In this document: positions 34,408 through 43,122 of the stretch, piece after piece | Layout of the letters: each line of letters opens with the position of its first letter | Position numbering within the stretch: the first letter of the stretch is position 1 | NCBI RefSeq assembly: GCF_037404875.1 | Contig: NZ_JBBELO010000034.1 | Location: 121,051 to 185,050 of the forward strand | DNA from: Orlajensenia sp037404875 | GTDB lineage: Bacteria > Actinomycetota > Actinomycetes > Actinomycetales > Microbacteriaceae | Direction of reading: 5' to 3' | Length of the DNA: 64,000 bases | Made by a program: the position numbers and the translations under genes | Notes under the pieces: model-generated | What the model was told of the DNA's origin: nothing | Database searches by the model: none | What the model saw: the letters and a program-made list of their open reading frames with translations, nothing else

Positions 34408-36168
34408 GTGCCTGCTCGGGGACGACGACGGCGTGCCGTCGTCGGGATCGCGTTCGTCGGCATCGGCATCGTCGTCCTCGCGGCTGCGGCGTGGCTGGGA
34501 GTGCGCGGCTGGCTGGCGAAGGGCGAACTCGATGCGGCCGTCGTGGCGGGACAGCAGGCGCAGCATGCCGTCGCCTCGGCGGATGCGACGGGCGCGAGTG
34601 CGGCCGCCGCGCAACTGCAGCGCCACGCATCCGCGGCGCTCGCGCTGACGTCGGATCCCGTCTGGCGTGCGGCGGAGGTGCTGGGGCCCGTGGGGGCGAA
34701 CCTGGCCGCGGTGCGCGTGCTGGCCGAGCAGCTGCACGCCGTCGCGAGCGACGCCATCGGTCCGCTCGCCCACCTCGTCGGGCGGGTCGGACCCTCGGCG
34801 CTGACTCCCGCGGCTGGGCGGATACGCCTGCAGCCGCTCGCGGATGCCGCTCCGGTCGTGCACGCAGCGCTCGAGTCGGTGGAGCGGGCATCCGATCGGC
34901 TACGGATCTTGCCGCACGCCGGGCTGGTTGGCCCGATCTCGGGCGCATGCGACCGGTTCGAGACCGCGCTCACGAAGACGGCCTGCGTGCTCGACGGTCT
35001 CGACGGAACGCTCGCGCTCGCGCCAGGAATGCTCGGCGCCCAGGGCGCGCGCACGTACCTGCTGCTGTTCCAGAACAACGCGGAGGTGCGCAGTGGGGGC
35101 GGCATCCCGAGCGCGCTCGCGCTCATCCACGTCGAGGACGGGGTGCTGAGCCTTCTCGCGCAGGCGGACTCGCGCGCCTTTCCGCTGGACGCGCCGGCGG
35201 GCCTCGCGGTTCCGGCGGTGGAGACGACGCTCTACGGCAGCCTGCCCGGCGACTACATCCAAGACGTCACCATGACGCCGGACTTCGCCGAGAGCGCGTC
35301 GCTGGCCGCGCGTCTCTGGCAGCAGCGGTTCGGCGGCACGCTCGACGGCGTGATCGCGCTCGACCCGGTGGCGCTGGGGTACGTTCTCGCGGCGACCGGC
35401 CCCGTCGCCGTCGGGGACGGCACGAGCCTCACCGCCGATAACGCTGTCGACACCCTCCTCGTGCAGAGCTATCGGCGCTTCGCCGACGGAGCCGACCAGG
35501 ACGCGTTCTTCGCCGAAGCGGCGCGTGCCGTCTTCGACGCCGTGACCTCGGGAAGCGCTGCTCCGCCCGCCCTGCTCGCCTCGCTCGAGAAGGCCGCTGG
35601 GGAGAACCGCATCCAGCTCTGGAGCGCGCATGATGCCGAACAGCGGCGCATCGCCGCGACAACGCTCGGCGGCCTGGCCGCGTCGCAACGGCTCGCCGGC
35701 CCGCAGGCGTACGGGCTCTACCTCAACGACGCGACGGGCGGGAAGATGGCGCCCTACCTCGAAATCGGCGTCGCCGCTGGCGCCACGATCACGCGGGTCG
35801 ACGGGCGGGCCGACGTCAGCATCCGTGTCACGCTGCACAACACTGCACCGGCGGATGCGGCCGCCTCGCTTCCCGCTGCGGTCACGGGCAACGGCATCTT
35901 CGGCGTGCGCGCGGGCAAGATCGCCACGAACCTCGCACTGTATGCACCGCTGGGAGCGTTCGACGGCGGAGTGGACCGTGACGGTGCCGCCGTGGCGTAC
36001 CAGTCGGTGACGGCCGGCGATGGCGTCGTCGACAACCTGCAGGTGGCTCTGCGGCCGGGGGAGAAGACGGTGCTCACCTACCGGTTCGTGAGTGCGCTGC
36101 CGGGGCAGCGAGATCCGGTGCTGCTGCACACCCCGCTCATGTTCCCGCTCGAGGTCGGCGCGCTCTGA
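34408..36168 (+). CDS. DUF4012 domain protein, membrane-anchored
   Basis: 586 residues from GTG 34408, right after the preceding stop. One N-terminal helix (VVGIAFVGIGIVVLAAAAWL) anchors it, with the rest outside. The hallmark DUF4012 block is GARTYLLLFQNNAEVRSGGG near residue 210, followed by DYIQDVTMTPDFAESASLAA and LDPVALGYVLAATGPVAVGD. DUF4012 proteins are common in actinobacterial cell-envelope and exopolysaccharide regions, but their function is not settled. Pairs with the sorting-signal protein upstream. Confidence 0.83.
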   Translation: MPARGRRRRAVVGIAFVGIGIVVLAAAAWLGVRGWLAKGELDAAVVAGQQAQHAVASADATGASAAAAQLQRHASAALALTSDPVWRAAEVLGPVGANLAAVRVLAEQLHAVASDAIGPLAHLVGRVGPSALTPAAGRIRLQPLADAAPVVHAALESVERASDRLRILPHAGLVGPISGACDRFETALTKTACVLDGLDGTLALAPGMLGAQGARTYLLLFQNNAEVRSGGGIPSALALIHVEDGVLSLLAQADSRAFPLDAPAGLAVPAVETTLYGSLPGDYIQDVTMTPDFAESASLAARLWQQRFGGTLDGVIALDPVALGYVLAATGPVAVGDGTSLTADNAVDTLLVQSYRRFADGADQDAFFAEAARAVFDAVTSGSAAPPALLASLEKAAGENRIQLWSAHDAEQRRIAATTLGGLAASQRLAGPQAYGLYLNDATGGKMAPYLEIGVAAGATITRVDGRADVSIRVTLHNTAPADAAASLPAAVTGNGIFGVRAGKIATNLALYAPLGAFDGGVDRDGAAVAYQSVTAGDGVVDNLQVALRPGEKTVLTYRFVSALPGQRDPVLLHTPLMFPLEVGAL

Positions 36169-36250
36169 CGGGAGCCCAGACGCAGAGCCTGGAAGGCGAG
36201 CCGGCGCACGACGGCGGGATCGAGGCGCCCGGCGGTGCAAGGATGGAGGC

Positions 36251-37252
36251 GTGGGTGACCTCCAGCTCGGCTACGCGGCAATGCTCGAGCAGTTCGCGCC
36301 CGCCGAGGCCGTCGAGACCGCGGCGCTCGCCGAGAAGCACGGCTTCTCGGGCGTCATGGCCACCGACACGTTCCAGCCGTGGGTTCCCCAGCAGGGCCAG
36401 TCGTCGTTCGTCTGGAACGTGCTCACCGCCGTTGCCGAGCGCACACGCGGCGACATCGGACCGGGGGTGACGGCGCCGTCGTTCCGGTGGCATCCGGCGA
36501 TGGTGGCTCAGGCATCCGCGACGCTCGCCGCGATGTATCCGGGGCGGCATTGGCTCGGCATCGGATCGGGCGAGGCCCTGAACGAGCACGTCGTCGGCGG
36601 CTACTGGCCCGAGGCGCCGGATCGCATCAACCGTATGTTCGAGGCCATCGAGCTGATCTCGAAGCTCTTCTCGGCCTCGCTCGCCGGCCGCGACGTGAAG
36701 CACGCCGGGCACTACTTCAAGCTCGAGTCCACCCGGCTGTGGACCATGCCGGCCCAGGCTCCCGAGATTCTCGTCGCGGCCGGTGGCCCGGTCACGGCCC
36801 GCCGCGCGGGCCGCACCGCCGACGGACTCATCACCGTCGGTGCGCCCGCCGAGAAGATCAACGCCCTGTTCGGCAAGTTCGACCTGGGCGCGCGCGAGGC
36901 CGGAAAAGATCCCTCGCGCATGCCCAAGGTGCTGCAGCTGCATCTCTCCTGGGCGCCGACGGATGAGGCGGCGATGCGCAACGCGCTCACCCTCTGGCCC
37001 AACGGCGCCATGAAGTTCCCGAAGGGCGACATCCGTTCCCCCTTCGAGTTCGAGCAGATGGCCCGGCACGTGCGCGCGGAGGACTTCGAGGGGCGCATGG
37101 TGATCTCGAGCGATCCCGACGTGCACCGCGCGGCCATCCAGCGCTACGCGGACCTCGGCTTCGACCGCATCTACCTGCACAACGTGGGCCGCAACCAGAG
37201 CGAGTGGATCGAGGTCTTCGGACGCGATGTGCTCCCAGCCGTGAGGAGATGA
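36251..37252 (+). CDS. LLM-class F420-dependent oxidoreductase (TIGR03557-like)
   Basis: 333 residues from GTG 36251, with AAGGA seven bases upstream; the longer frame back to 36092 overlaps the DUF4012 gene. Luciferase-like TIM barrel close to the F420-dependent glucose-6-phosphate dehydrogenase family: LGYAAMLEQFAPAEAVETAA, TDTFQPWVPQQGQ, GIGSGEALNEHVVGG, and ILVAAGGPVTARRAGRTADG. It is the first gene of an operon with cofE, fgd and cofC. It probably transfers hydride between F420 and an unknown alcohol or sugar; it is distinct from the Fgd two genes downstream. Confidence 0.83.
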   Translation: MGDLQLGYAAMLEQFAPAEAVETAALAEKHGFSGVMATDTFQPWVPQQGQSSFVWNVLTAVAERTRGDIGPGVTAPSFRWHPAMVAQASATLAAMYPGRHWLGIGSGEALNEHVVGGYWPEAPDRINRMFEAIELISKLFSASLAGRDVKHAGHYFKLESTRLWTMPAQAPEILVAAGGPVTARRAGRTADGLITVGAPAEKINALFGKFDLGAREAGKDPSRMPKVLQLHLSWAPTDEAAMRNALTLWPNGAMKFPKGDIRSPFEFEQMARHVRAEDFEGRMVISSDPDVHRAAIQRYADLGFDRIYLHNVGRNQSEWIEVFGRDVLPAVRR

Positions 37253-37254
37253 CG

Positions 37255-38022
37255 ATGTTCTCTGTGAGTGTTGTCGACGACATTCCCGAGGTCGCGGCCG
37301 GTGACGACCTCGTGGGCCTGATCGGGTCGCGCGCCGAGCTCGAAGACGGCGACATCCTCGTGGTGACCTCGAAGATCGTCTCCAAGGCCGAGGGGCGCAT
37401 CGTCGCCGCGACCGACCGCGAGCAGGCCATCACCGATGAGACGGTGCGCGTCGTCGCCCACCGGGTGACCCCGAATGGCGTGACCCGAATCGTCGAGAAC
37501 CGGCTGGGCATCATCGCGGCGGCAGCGGGGGTGGATGCCTCGAACACTCCCGACGGCACCGTGCTGCTGTTGCCGATAGACCCCGACGGCTCTGCACGCG
37601 CGCTGTGCGTGGGCCTGCGGGAGCTGACCGGCGCGTCCGTCGGCGTCATCATCAGCGACACGCTCGGCCGGGCCTGGCGGCAAGGCCAGACGGATGTCGC
37701 GATCGGCGCCGCCGGCGTGCACGTGTTCGACGACCTGCGGGGGACCCTCGACAACGCCGGCAAGCCGCTCGCCGTGACGATGCCGTGCGTCGCCGACGAG
37801 CTCGCCTCGGCGGGCGACCTCGTGAAGGGCAAGACGAGCGGCAACCCCGTCGCCGTCGTGCGCGGTCTCGGCCGGCTGGTCGGCGACCTCGACCTGCCCG
37901 GGGCGGCGAGCATCGTGCGACCGGCGGAACAGGACATGTTCCGCACCGGCAGCGACGAGGCCTACGACGAGGGCTACCGCGACGGCTTCGCCGAGGGCCA
38001 GCAGGAGGCCGTCGGATCATGA
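37255..38022 (+). CDS. cofE: Coenzyme F420-0:L-glutamate ligase
   Basis: 255 residues from ATG 37255 (GAGGAG seven bases upstream; ATG 37249 is too close to it). CofE family features: GDILVVTSKIVSKAEGRIV, AHRVTPNGVTRIVENRLGII, and VIISDTLGRAWRQGQTDVAIG with the metal- and GTP-site residues. It adds the glutamate tail to F420-0 in a GTP-dependent reaction. Unlike mycobacterial FbiB it lacks the C-terminal nitroreductase-like domain. It sits between two luciferase-like F420 enzymes in one operon. Confidence 0.9.
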   Translation: MFSVSVVDDIPEVAAGDDLVGLIGSRAELEDGDILVVTSKIVSKAEGRIVAATDREQAITDETVRVVAHRVTPNGVTRIVENRLGIIAAAAGVDASNTPDGTVLLLPIDPDGSARALCVGLRELTGASVGVIISDTLGRAWRQGQTDVAIGAAGVHVFDDLRGTLDNAGKPLAVTMPCVADELASAGDLVKGKTSGNPVAVVRGLGRLVGDLDLPGAASIVRPAEQDMFRTGSDEAYDEGYRDGFAEGQQEAVGS

Positions 38023-38044
38023 CCATCCCCACGAAAGGCGCCTG

Positions 38045-39070
38045 ATGACCCTCACACTCGGATACAAGGCATCGGCCGAGCAGTTCGGCCCTCGCGAGCT
38101 CGTCGAACTGGCCGTCGAGGCCGAGAAGCACGGGTTCGAATCGGCGTTCGCGAGCGATCACTTCCAGCCGTGGCGTCACGAGGGCGGCCACGCCCCCTTC
38201 TCGCTCGCCTGGATGGCCGCCGTCGGCGAGCGCACCTCCACACTGCGCGTGGGCACCTCGGTCATGACCCCGACCTTCCGCTACAACCCGGCCGTGATCG
38301 CCCAGGCGTTCGCCACGCTCGGATGCCTGTACCCGGGGCGCGTCATCGCCGGCTTCGGCACAGGCGAGGCGCTCAACGAAATCGCGACGGGATTCCGCGG
38401 AGCAGGGGAGCAGGACTGGCCCGACTTCAAGGAGCGCTTCGCCCGGCTGCGCGAGTCGGTGCGGCTGATGCGCGAACTCTGGAAGGGCGACCGTGTCGAC
38501 TTCGAGGGCGAGTACTACTCCACGCACCGCGCCTCCATCTACGACGTGCCCGAGGGCGGCGTGCCGGTCTACATCGCAGCCGGCGGTCCCACCGTCGCCA
38601 AGTACGCCGGTCGGGCCGGCGACGGCTTCATCTGCACCTCGGGCAAGGGCTGGGACCTCTACACGGAGAAGCTGGTTCCCGCCGTGAAGGAGGGCGTGGA
38701 GGCGGCCGGTCGCTCCTACGAGAACCTCGATCGCATGATCGAGATCAAGCTCTCCTATGAGGAGACGGAGGAGGCGGCGCTCGAGAACACCCGATTCTGG
38801 TCGCCCCTCTCGCTGTCCGCCGAGCAGAAGTCCAGCATCCACGACCCCATCGAGATGGAGAAGGCGGCGGATGCGCTGCCGATCGAGCAGATCGCCCAGC
38901 GCTGGATCGTCGGCACCGACCCCGACGAGACCGTTGCCGAGATCGCGAAGTACGTCGACGCCGGCTTCAACCACCTCATCTTCCATGCACCGGGTGAGGA
39001 CCAGCGGCGCTTCCTGAGCCTGTTCGAACGCGACCTGGCGCCGCGGCTGCGGGCGCTGCCCGAGAAGTGA
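38045..39070 (+). CDS. fgd: F420-dependent glucose-6-phosphate dehydrogenase
   Basis: 341 residues, close over its whole length to mycobacterial Fgd1: LGYKASAEQFGPRELVELAV, SDHFQPWRHEGGHAPFSL, PTFRYNPAVIAQAFATLGCL, GTGEALNEIATG, SIYDVPEGGVPVYIAAGGPT and EMEKAADALPIEQIAQRWIV. The enzyme oxidises glucose-6-phosphate to 6-phosphogluconolactone while reducing F420, and is the usual source of F420H2 in actinobacteria. It is the third gene of the F420 operon and overlaps cofC by four bases (GTGA). Confidence 0.93.
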   Translation: MTLTLGYKASAEQFGPRELVELAVEAEKHGFESAFASDHFQPWRHEGGHAPFSLAWMAAVGERTSTLRVGTSVMTPTFRYNPAVIAQAFATLGCLYPGRVIAGFGTGEALNEIATGFRGAGEQDWPDFKERFARLRESVRLMRELWKGDRVDFEGEYYSTHRASIYDVPEGGVPVYIAAGGPTVAKYAGRAGDGFICTSGKGWDLYTEKLVPAVKEGVEAAGRSYENLDRMIEIKLSYEETEEAALENTRFWSPLSLSAEQKSSIHDPIEMEKAADALPIEQIAQRWIVGTDPDETVAEIAKYVDAGFNHLIFHAPGEDQRRFLSLFERDLAPRLRALPEK

Positions 39071-39690
39071 GCGGCGGCTGGAGCGTCGTCGTTCCCGTCA
39101 AGGGCACTCTTCAGGCGAAGAGTCGGCTGGGTGCGGAGCTCTCGTCCGCGGCGCGGGCAGAACTCGGCCTCGCGTTCGGGCAGGACACCGTGGCCGCGGC
39201 CCTGGCGTGCCCGGCCGTGGATCGCGTGTTCGTGGTGACCGCCGCATCCGGTGACTGGCCGGAGGGCGTGACGGTGGTGCCCGAGGTGGAGAAGCGGGGG
39301 CTGAACGCCGCGATCAGGCTCGGCATCCGCGCGGCCGAGGCCGAGGCCGCGGCATCCGACAGCGGCGTCGCCGTTCTGCTCGGCGACCTGCCCGCGCTGC
39401 GCCCCGACGAGTTGGGGACGGCGCTCACGGGGGCGGCGCGCCTCGAGCGGGCGTTCGTTCCGGATGCCGAGGGCACGGGAACGACGCTCCTGACGGCGGT
39501 CGCCGGCGAGGCGCTCGAACCCCGATTCGGCGAAGGGTCTGCGGCGGCGCACGAGGCGCTCGGGCATCGGCGGCTGGAAGCGGGAGTATCCGTGCGCCGC
39601 GACGTCGACGTTCCAGCGGCGCTCGACGAGGCGGTCGCCCTGGGCGTGGGGCCGCGCACCGCCGCGGCGCTGGCGGGGCTCGCGCGCTGA
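39067..39690 (+). CDS. cofC: 2-phospho-L-lactate guanylyltransferase
   Basis: 207 residues from GTG 39067, overlapping the fgd stop. The nucleotidyltransferase fold begins SVVVPVKGTLQAKSRLG, with VAVLLGDLPALRPDELGTAL as the metal-binding block and GTGTTLLTAV. CofC activates 2-phospholactate (or, in FbiD-type enzymes, phosphoenolpyruvate) with GTP for CofD. The cofD gene lies 5.5 kb away. Last gene of the operon. Confidence 0.9.
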   Translation: MSGGWSVVVPVKGTLQAKSRLGAELSSAARAELGLAFGQDTVAAALACPAVDRVFVVTAASGDWPEGVTVVPEVEKRGLNAAIRLGIRAAEAEAAASDSGVAVLLGDLPALRPDELGTALTGAARLERAFVPDAEGTGTTLLTAVAGEALEPRFGEGSAAAHEALGHRRLEAGVSVRRDVDVPAALDEAVALGVGPRTAAALAGLAR

Positions 39691-39724
39691 GCGCCTCCGC
39701 CGCCCTCGCGTCGGGTACGTATTG

Positions 39725-39784
39725 CCGAGCCCGCAGTTTCGGACGGTGTCAACCCCCGCGCACCCACAGGGATTGCGTTCTCGG
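39725..39784. repeat. 60-bp palindromic element, type C, copy 2
   Basis: It starts CCGAGCCCGCAG and ends TTGCGTTCTCGG, the same length and ends as 9814-9873. It lies in the gap between cofC and the PPOX gene, ending 20 bases before the latter's start, so it could affect its expression. Confidence 0.65.
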
Positions 39785-39803
39785 TTCGCCTACGATCGCC
39801 ACC

Positions 39804-40226
39804 GTGACTCCTACCTTCACCGAACTCGCCGACAGCCGCTTCGTGGAGCTCTCCACCTACCGCAAAGACGGCACCCGCGTCGCGACCCCGGTGTGGGTCG
39901 TCCGCGAGGGCGACGACCTGCTCGTGACCACCGACCCCGGAACGGGCAAGGTCAAGCGCGTGCGCAACAACGGCCGTGCCGCTCTGCGGCCCTGCAACCG
40001 GTTCGGCAAGGTGAACGAGGCCGTCCAGCCGGTTCCGATGGCCGCCACCGTGCGCGCAGCACCGGGAAGCCACGAGGATGCGGTGCCGCTGTTCCGCCGC
40101 AAGTACGGGCTCGAGTTCCCGGTCGTGCTCTTCATGGAGAACCTGTTCAACCGCAAGCCCGAGAAGCGCGAGCGCGTCATCCTGCGGCTGCGTCCTCAGG
40201 ATGCGGCGGCGTTCGGCGGCGAGTAA
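39804..40226 (+). CDS. PPOX-class F420-dependent oxidoreductase (Rv2061-like)
   Basis: 140 residues from GTG 39804. Split-barrel motifs: FVELSTYRKDGTRVATPVWV, LLVTTDPGTGKVKRVRNNGR, and ALRPCNRFGKVNE. This is the small F420-binding branch represented by Rv2061 rather than an FMN enzyme, by sequence. It is separate from the Rv1155-like protein at 8562. Its place directly after the F420 operon fits. Substrate unknown. Confidence 0.82.
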   Translation: MTPTFTELADSRFVELSTYRKDGTRVATPVWVVREGDDLLVTTDPGTGKVKRVRNNGRAALRPCNRFGKVNEAVQPVPMAATVRAAPGSHEDAVPLFRRKYGLEFPVVLFMENLFNRKPEKRERVILRLRPQDAAAFGGE

Positions 40227-40230
40227 GACC

Positions 40231-41010
40231 ATGGGGGTCAAGACTGTCGCTGCCGTGGGCGCATCCGTTGTCGCCGCTGCCGGAGGGGTGGGCGGCTGGG
40301 CGTGGTGGCTGGCTCGCCGTCAGCACCACTGGAAGGCGGCGCTCGCCGAGTCCATCCCGGTCAATTCGAAGTACTGGCGCGACCAGTCGGCGAAGCACGG
40401 TGAACTGCTCTACGTGGCGATCGGTGATTCGGCGGCTCAGGGTATCGGGGCCAGCCGTCCGGCGCACAGCTACGTCGGGTTCATCGCCCGTCGCATCCGC
40501 TCGCGCATCTCGAAGCCGCTGCGCGTGACCAACCTGGGCATCTCGGGTGCCACGGTGCGCATCGCGATCGACTCCGAGCTTCCGCGGCTGGCCAAACTGA
40601 ACCCCGACATCGTCACCGTCTGCATCGGTGCCAACGACATCGCGGCCTGGGATGCCGACCGCTTCGGCCGTGAGATCCGGCGAGTCCTCGCCGCGGTGCC
40701 GAGCCACGCGATCGTCGCCGACCTGCCGAGCTTCTACTTTCTGCCGGGCGAGAAGAAGGTGCTTGAAGCCAACCGCATCCTGCGCGCCGCTGCGGCCGAG
40801 TTCGGCCTCGAAGTGGTGCCGCTGCACGAACGCACCAAGCGGCAGGGGCTGTGGGGAGTGACGACGCAGTTCGCGGGCGACCTCTTCCATCCGAATGATC
40901 GCGGCTACCGCATCTGGGCCGACGCCTTCACCCCTGCGGTCGATCGCCGGCTCGCGGAACTCGGCGTGGCATCCGTGCCCGCCTCGGCAGGCGCGGATGC
41001 GGAGAGGTAG
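40231..41010 (+). CDS. SGNH/GDSL hydrolase
   Basis: 259 residues from ATG 40231, four bases after the PPOX stop. An N-terminal hydrophobic stretch (VAAVGASVVAAAGGVGGWAW) suggests a membrane anchor or signal. The block I motif GDSAAQGIG carries the nucleophile S67; block III is GANDIAAWD; block V is FHPNDRGYRIWA. Esterase or acyl hydrolase acting outside the membrane; substrate unknown. A 64-bp palindrome follows 28 bases after the stop. Confidence 0.85.
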   Translation: MGVKTVAAVGASVVAAAGGVGGWAWWLARRQHHWKAALAESIPVNSKYWRDQSAKHGELLYVAIGDSAAQGIGASRPAHSYVGFIARRIRSRISKPLRVTNLGISGATVRIAIDSELPRLAKLNPDIVTVCIGANDIAAWDADRFGREIRRVLAAVPSHAIVADLPSFYFLPGEKKVLEANRILRAAAAEFGLEVVPLHERTKRQGLWGVTTQFAGDLFHPNDRGYRIWADAFTPAVDRRLAELGVASVPASAGADAER

Positions 41011-41038
41011 CTCACTCCCGTCGCCACCTGTTGCGCTG

Positions 41039-41102
41039 TTGCGCCACCTTCTTGCCCCTTGCGTCAGATGATCTGGCGCAAGGGACCGCGAAGTGGCGCA
41101 AC
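41039..41102. repeat. 64-bp four-armed palindrome, type A, copy 3
   Basis: Outer arms TTGCGCCACCTT and AAGTGGCGCAAC; inner arms CTTGCGTCAGAT and ATCTGGCGCAAG. It lies between two co-directional genes. The most regular copy of the family. Confidence 0.85.
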
Positions 41103-41165
41103 GGAGACCGGGGCCGGGTTGGGATGGCAAGGGGAGCGCGGGCGGGTTCCTACTAGCGTGGGGCT

Positions 41166-42011
41166 GTGGATGACGATGCCTTCGTACGCTATGTCGGCGC
41201 CCGGTTGGGAGCGTTGCCGGGCGTGGAGGCAGTGTCCCTCGGCGGGTCCCGGGCCGAGGGCACGCATCGGACCGATAGTGATTGGGACTTCTCGATCTAC
41301 TACCGGGGCCACTTCGATCCTCAGTCGCTGCGGGACATCGGCTGGCCCGGGACCGTCGGCGACCTCGGGAGCTGGAGCTCGGTGCCAGACACGGTCTTCA
41401 ACGGCGGGGCGTGGCTGGAGATCGAGGGTCGCGCGAGCGACGTGCATTATCGGGACTTGGATGTCGTTGATCGCGTGATCGCGTCCGCACGTGAGGGCCG
41501 CTTCGCGACGGAGCCGCTGTGGTTCCATCTGGCAGGCTTCCCGTCGTATGCGGTGATGGCCGAACTCGCAGCCAACCGGGTGCTGGTCGGCCGGCTTCCC
41601 GACGTCGTGTACCCGGCAGCCCTACGCAAACGCGCTCCCGAGGTGTGGTGGGAGCAGGCGCAGGCGGAGTTCCACTATGCCCGCAGCTATCACGCGACCG
41701 CGGGTCGGTTGACCCAGTGCATCGGACTCCTGGCGCGAGCTGCGACCTGCTCGGCGCATGCCGTGCTTGCGGCTGAAGGCGTCTGGGTAACGAACGAGAA
41801 GCGGCTCTTCGAGCGAGCGGGCCTCGGCGAGATCGACCAGATCCTCGCGACCGTCGCGAATGACCCCGTCGCGCTCACCGATGTCGTCGACCGCGTTCGC
41901 GGGACCTGTGCTGAGGCGGTACGGGCCGCTCGGTCGCGCTCCTCGGCATCCAGAGGCGTCCGTTCGCCGCTCGCGTGGGGGGCCGACACTGGGCTGGCAC
42001 CATTCGACTAG
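41166..42011 (+). CDS. Nucleotidyltransferase-domain protein
   Basis: 281 residues from GTG 41166. The N-terminal Pol-beta-type motif reads GGSRAEGTHRTDSDWDFSIY: G27-S28 with the metal-binding D39 and D41. The C-terminal part is helical (AEFHYARSYHATAGRLTQCI). The arrangement is like antibiotic or small-molecule nucleotidyltransferases, but I cannot name a substrate. It starts an accessory-looking patch whose codon choice is a little less GC-strict than the neighbours. Confidence 0.75.
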   Translation: MDDDAFVRYVGARLGALPGVEAVSLGGSRAEGTHRTDSDWDFSIYYRGHFDPQSLRDIGWPGTVGDLGSWSSVPDTVFNGGAWLEIEGRASDVHYRDLDVVDRVIASAREGRFATEPLWFHLAGFPSYAVMAELAANRVLVGRLPDVVYPAALRKRAPEVWWEQAQAEFHYARSYHATAGRLTQCIGLLARAATCSAHAVLAAEGVWVTNEKRLFERAGLGEIDQILATVANDPVALTDVVDRVRGTCAEAVRAARSRSSASRGVRSPLAWGADTGLAPFD

Positions 42012-42020
42012 CATTCGGGG

Positions 42021-42248
42021 ATGAGCAAGCCGGATCCCATCGACGACGTCTCGATCGGCGGCGGGGAGATTCGCCTGGGACAGTTCCTGAAGTTCGCCGG
42101 GCTCCTCGACTCCGGTGGAGAGGTGAAAGAGGCCATCGTCAATGGCGAGGTGGCCGTGAATGGCGAGGTCGATCGTCGGCGAGGACGCCAGCTGAAGCTC
42201 GGCGACATCGTCACCTTCGAAGGACACAGGGTTCGCGTCCGCCCCTGA
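42021..42248 (+). CDS. S4-domain RNA-binding protein (YbcJ-like)
   Basis: 75 residues forming a single S4 domain: IRLGQFLKFAGLLDSGGEVK, then NGEVAVNGEVDRRRGRQLKL and GDIVTFEGHRVRV. Small stand-alone S4 proteins bind structured RNA. It is only nine bases after the nucleotidyltransferase stop and may be cotranscribed. Confidence 0.85.
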   Translation: MSKPDPIDDVSIGGGEIRLGQFLKFAGLLDSGGEVKEAIVNGEVAVNGEVDRRRGRQLKLGDIVTFEGHRVRVRP

Positions 42249-42460
42249 CGCTCCGACGGGCCGGATGCGAACGCGCGAACGCGCGCCGTCTCCACGAACG
42301 TCCACGTCGATGACGCCGGTGGCCGGTGCAATTCCCCGGGGACGGCCAGTGGCTGTGACTGGCGCTCGTAAGTGCCCGTGCCGGGAAGGGTGGGTGGAGC
42401 AACGTTTCGGCGGCATCAGGCGCCGGCGGAACTCCTCCTCGAAGAAACTCGGTGACAAGA

Positions 42461-42916
42461 ATGTCAAACACGGATCAGGCTTTCGCGTACACGGATCTGG
42501 CGCAATTCGCCGACTACAACTCGGCGCAGACGCTCGTCGACAGGTTGTCCGACGCTCGGTTCGACGTATCGCAAGTGCGCATCGTCGGCAAAGATCTCCA
42601 CTCCGTCGAGCAGGTCACCGGGCGCCTGACCGTGGCGAAAGCGGCCGGAAAGGCCGCAGCCAGCGGTGCATGGTTCGGTGCATTCGCCGGCGCTTTTCTG
42701 ACGTTCTTCTCGTCGGGGCTCGTCTGGGTCGTCGCCATCCTCGCCGGACTCGCCGTCGGCGCCGTGGCTGGAGCACTGTACGGCGCGATCGCACACGCCC
42801 TCACCCGCGGTAGCCGCGACTTCTCCAGCATCGGAACGGTCGAGGCCTCGAGTTACACGGTCATGGTCGCAGCTCCGCTCGCGGCCGGTGCCTCGAAGAT
42901 CGCTGCCGGACTCTGA
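42461..42916 (+). CDS. General stress protein 17M-like membrane protein
   Basis: 151 residues from ATG 42461. The N-terminal ~60 residues (FADYNSAQTLVDRLSDARFD; VRIVGKDLHSVEQVTGRLTV) match the YflT/general-stress domain. Two Gly/Ala-rich membrane helices follow (FGAFAGAFLTFFSSGLVWVV; AGLAVGAVAGALYGAIAHAL). Stress-associated in other Gram-positives; exact role unknown. The 212 bases upstream contain no gene I can support. Confidence 0.78.
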   Translation: MSNTDQAFAYTDLAQFADYNSAQTLVDRLSDARFDVSQVRIVGKDLHSVEQVTGRLTVAKAAGKAAASGAWFGAFAGAFLTFFSSGLVWVVAILAGLAVGAVAGALYGAIAHALTRGSRDFSSIGTVEASSYTVMVAAPLAAGASKIAAGL

Positions 42917-42966
42917 GGGTCGCGTCGGCTGTCGTACGGCTCGCTGAATCGAAGATGGAGAAGATC

Positions 42967-43122
42967 ATGCGCAGCACTCCCACGTGGTTGATTACGGGTG
43001 CCTCCAGCGGGCTCGGCCGCGACCTCGCTGCGTACGTGCTGGAGCAGGGGCACGAGGTGGTTCTGGCGGCGCGGACTGAGCATCCGATGCTCGAGCTCGC
43101 CGGGCGATACCCCGTTCGAACC
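42967..43122 (+). pseudogene. N-terminal fragment of an SDR oxidoreductase
   Basis: ATG 42967 with GGAGAAG upstream starts a good SDR N-terminus: PTWLITGASSGLGRDLAAYV then LEQGHEVVLAARTEH. Similarity ends around 43115, after ELAGRYPVR, and the frame stops at 43180-43182 inside the convergent SDR gene. The catalytic Tyr-Lys region is missing. A truncated remnant left by a rearrangement, with the junction within a few bases of the neighbour's stop codon. Confidence 0.75.

Noticed and set aside
41622..42467. 281-codon minus-strand frame over the nucleotidyltransferase and S4 genes
   Set aside because: Overlaps two well-supported + strand genes and has no domain.
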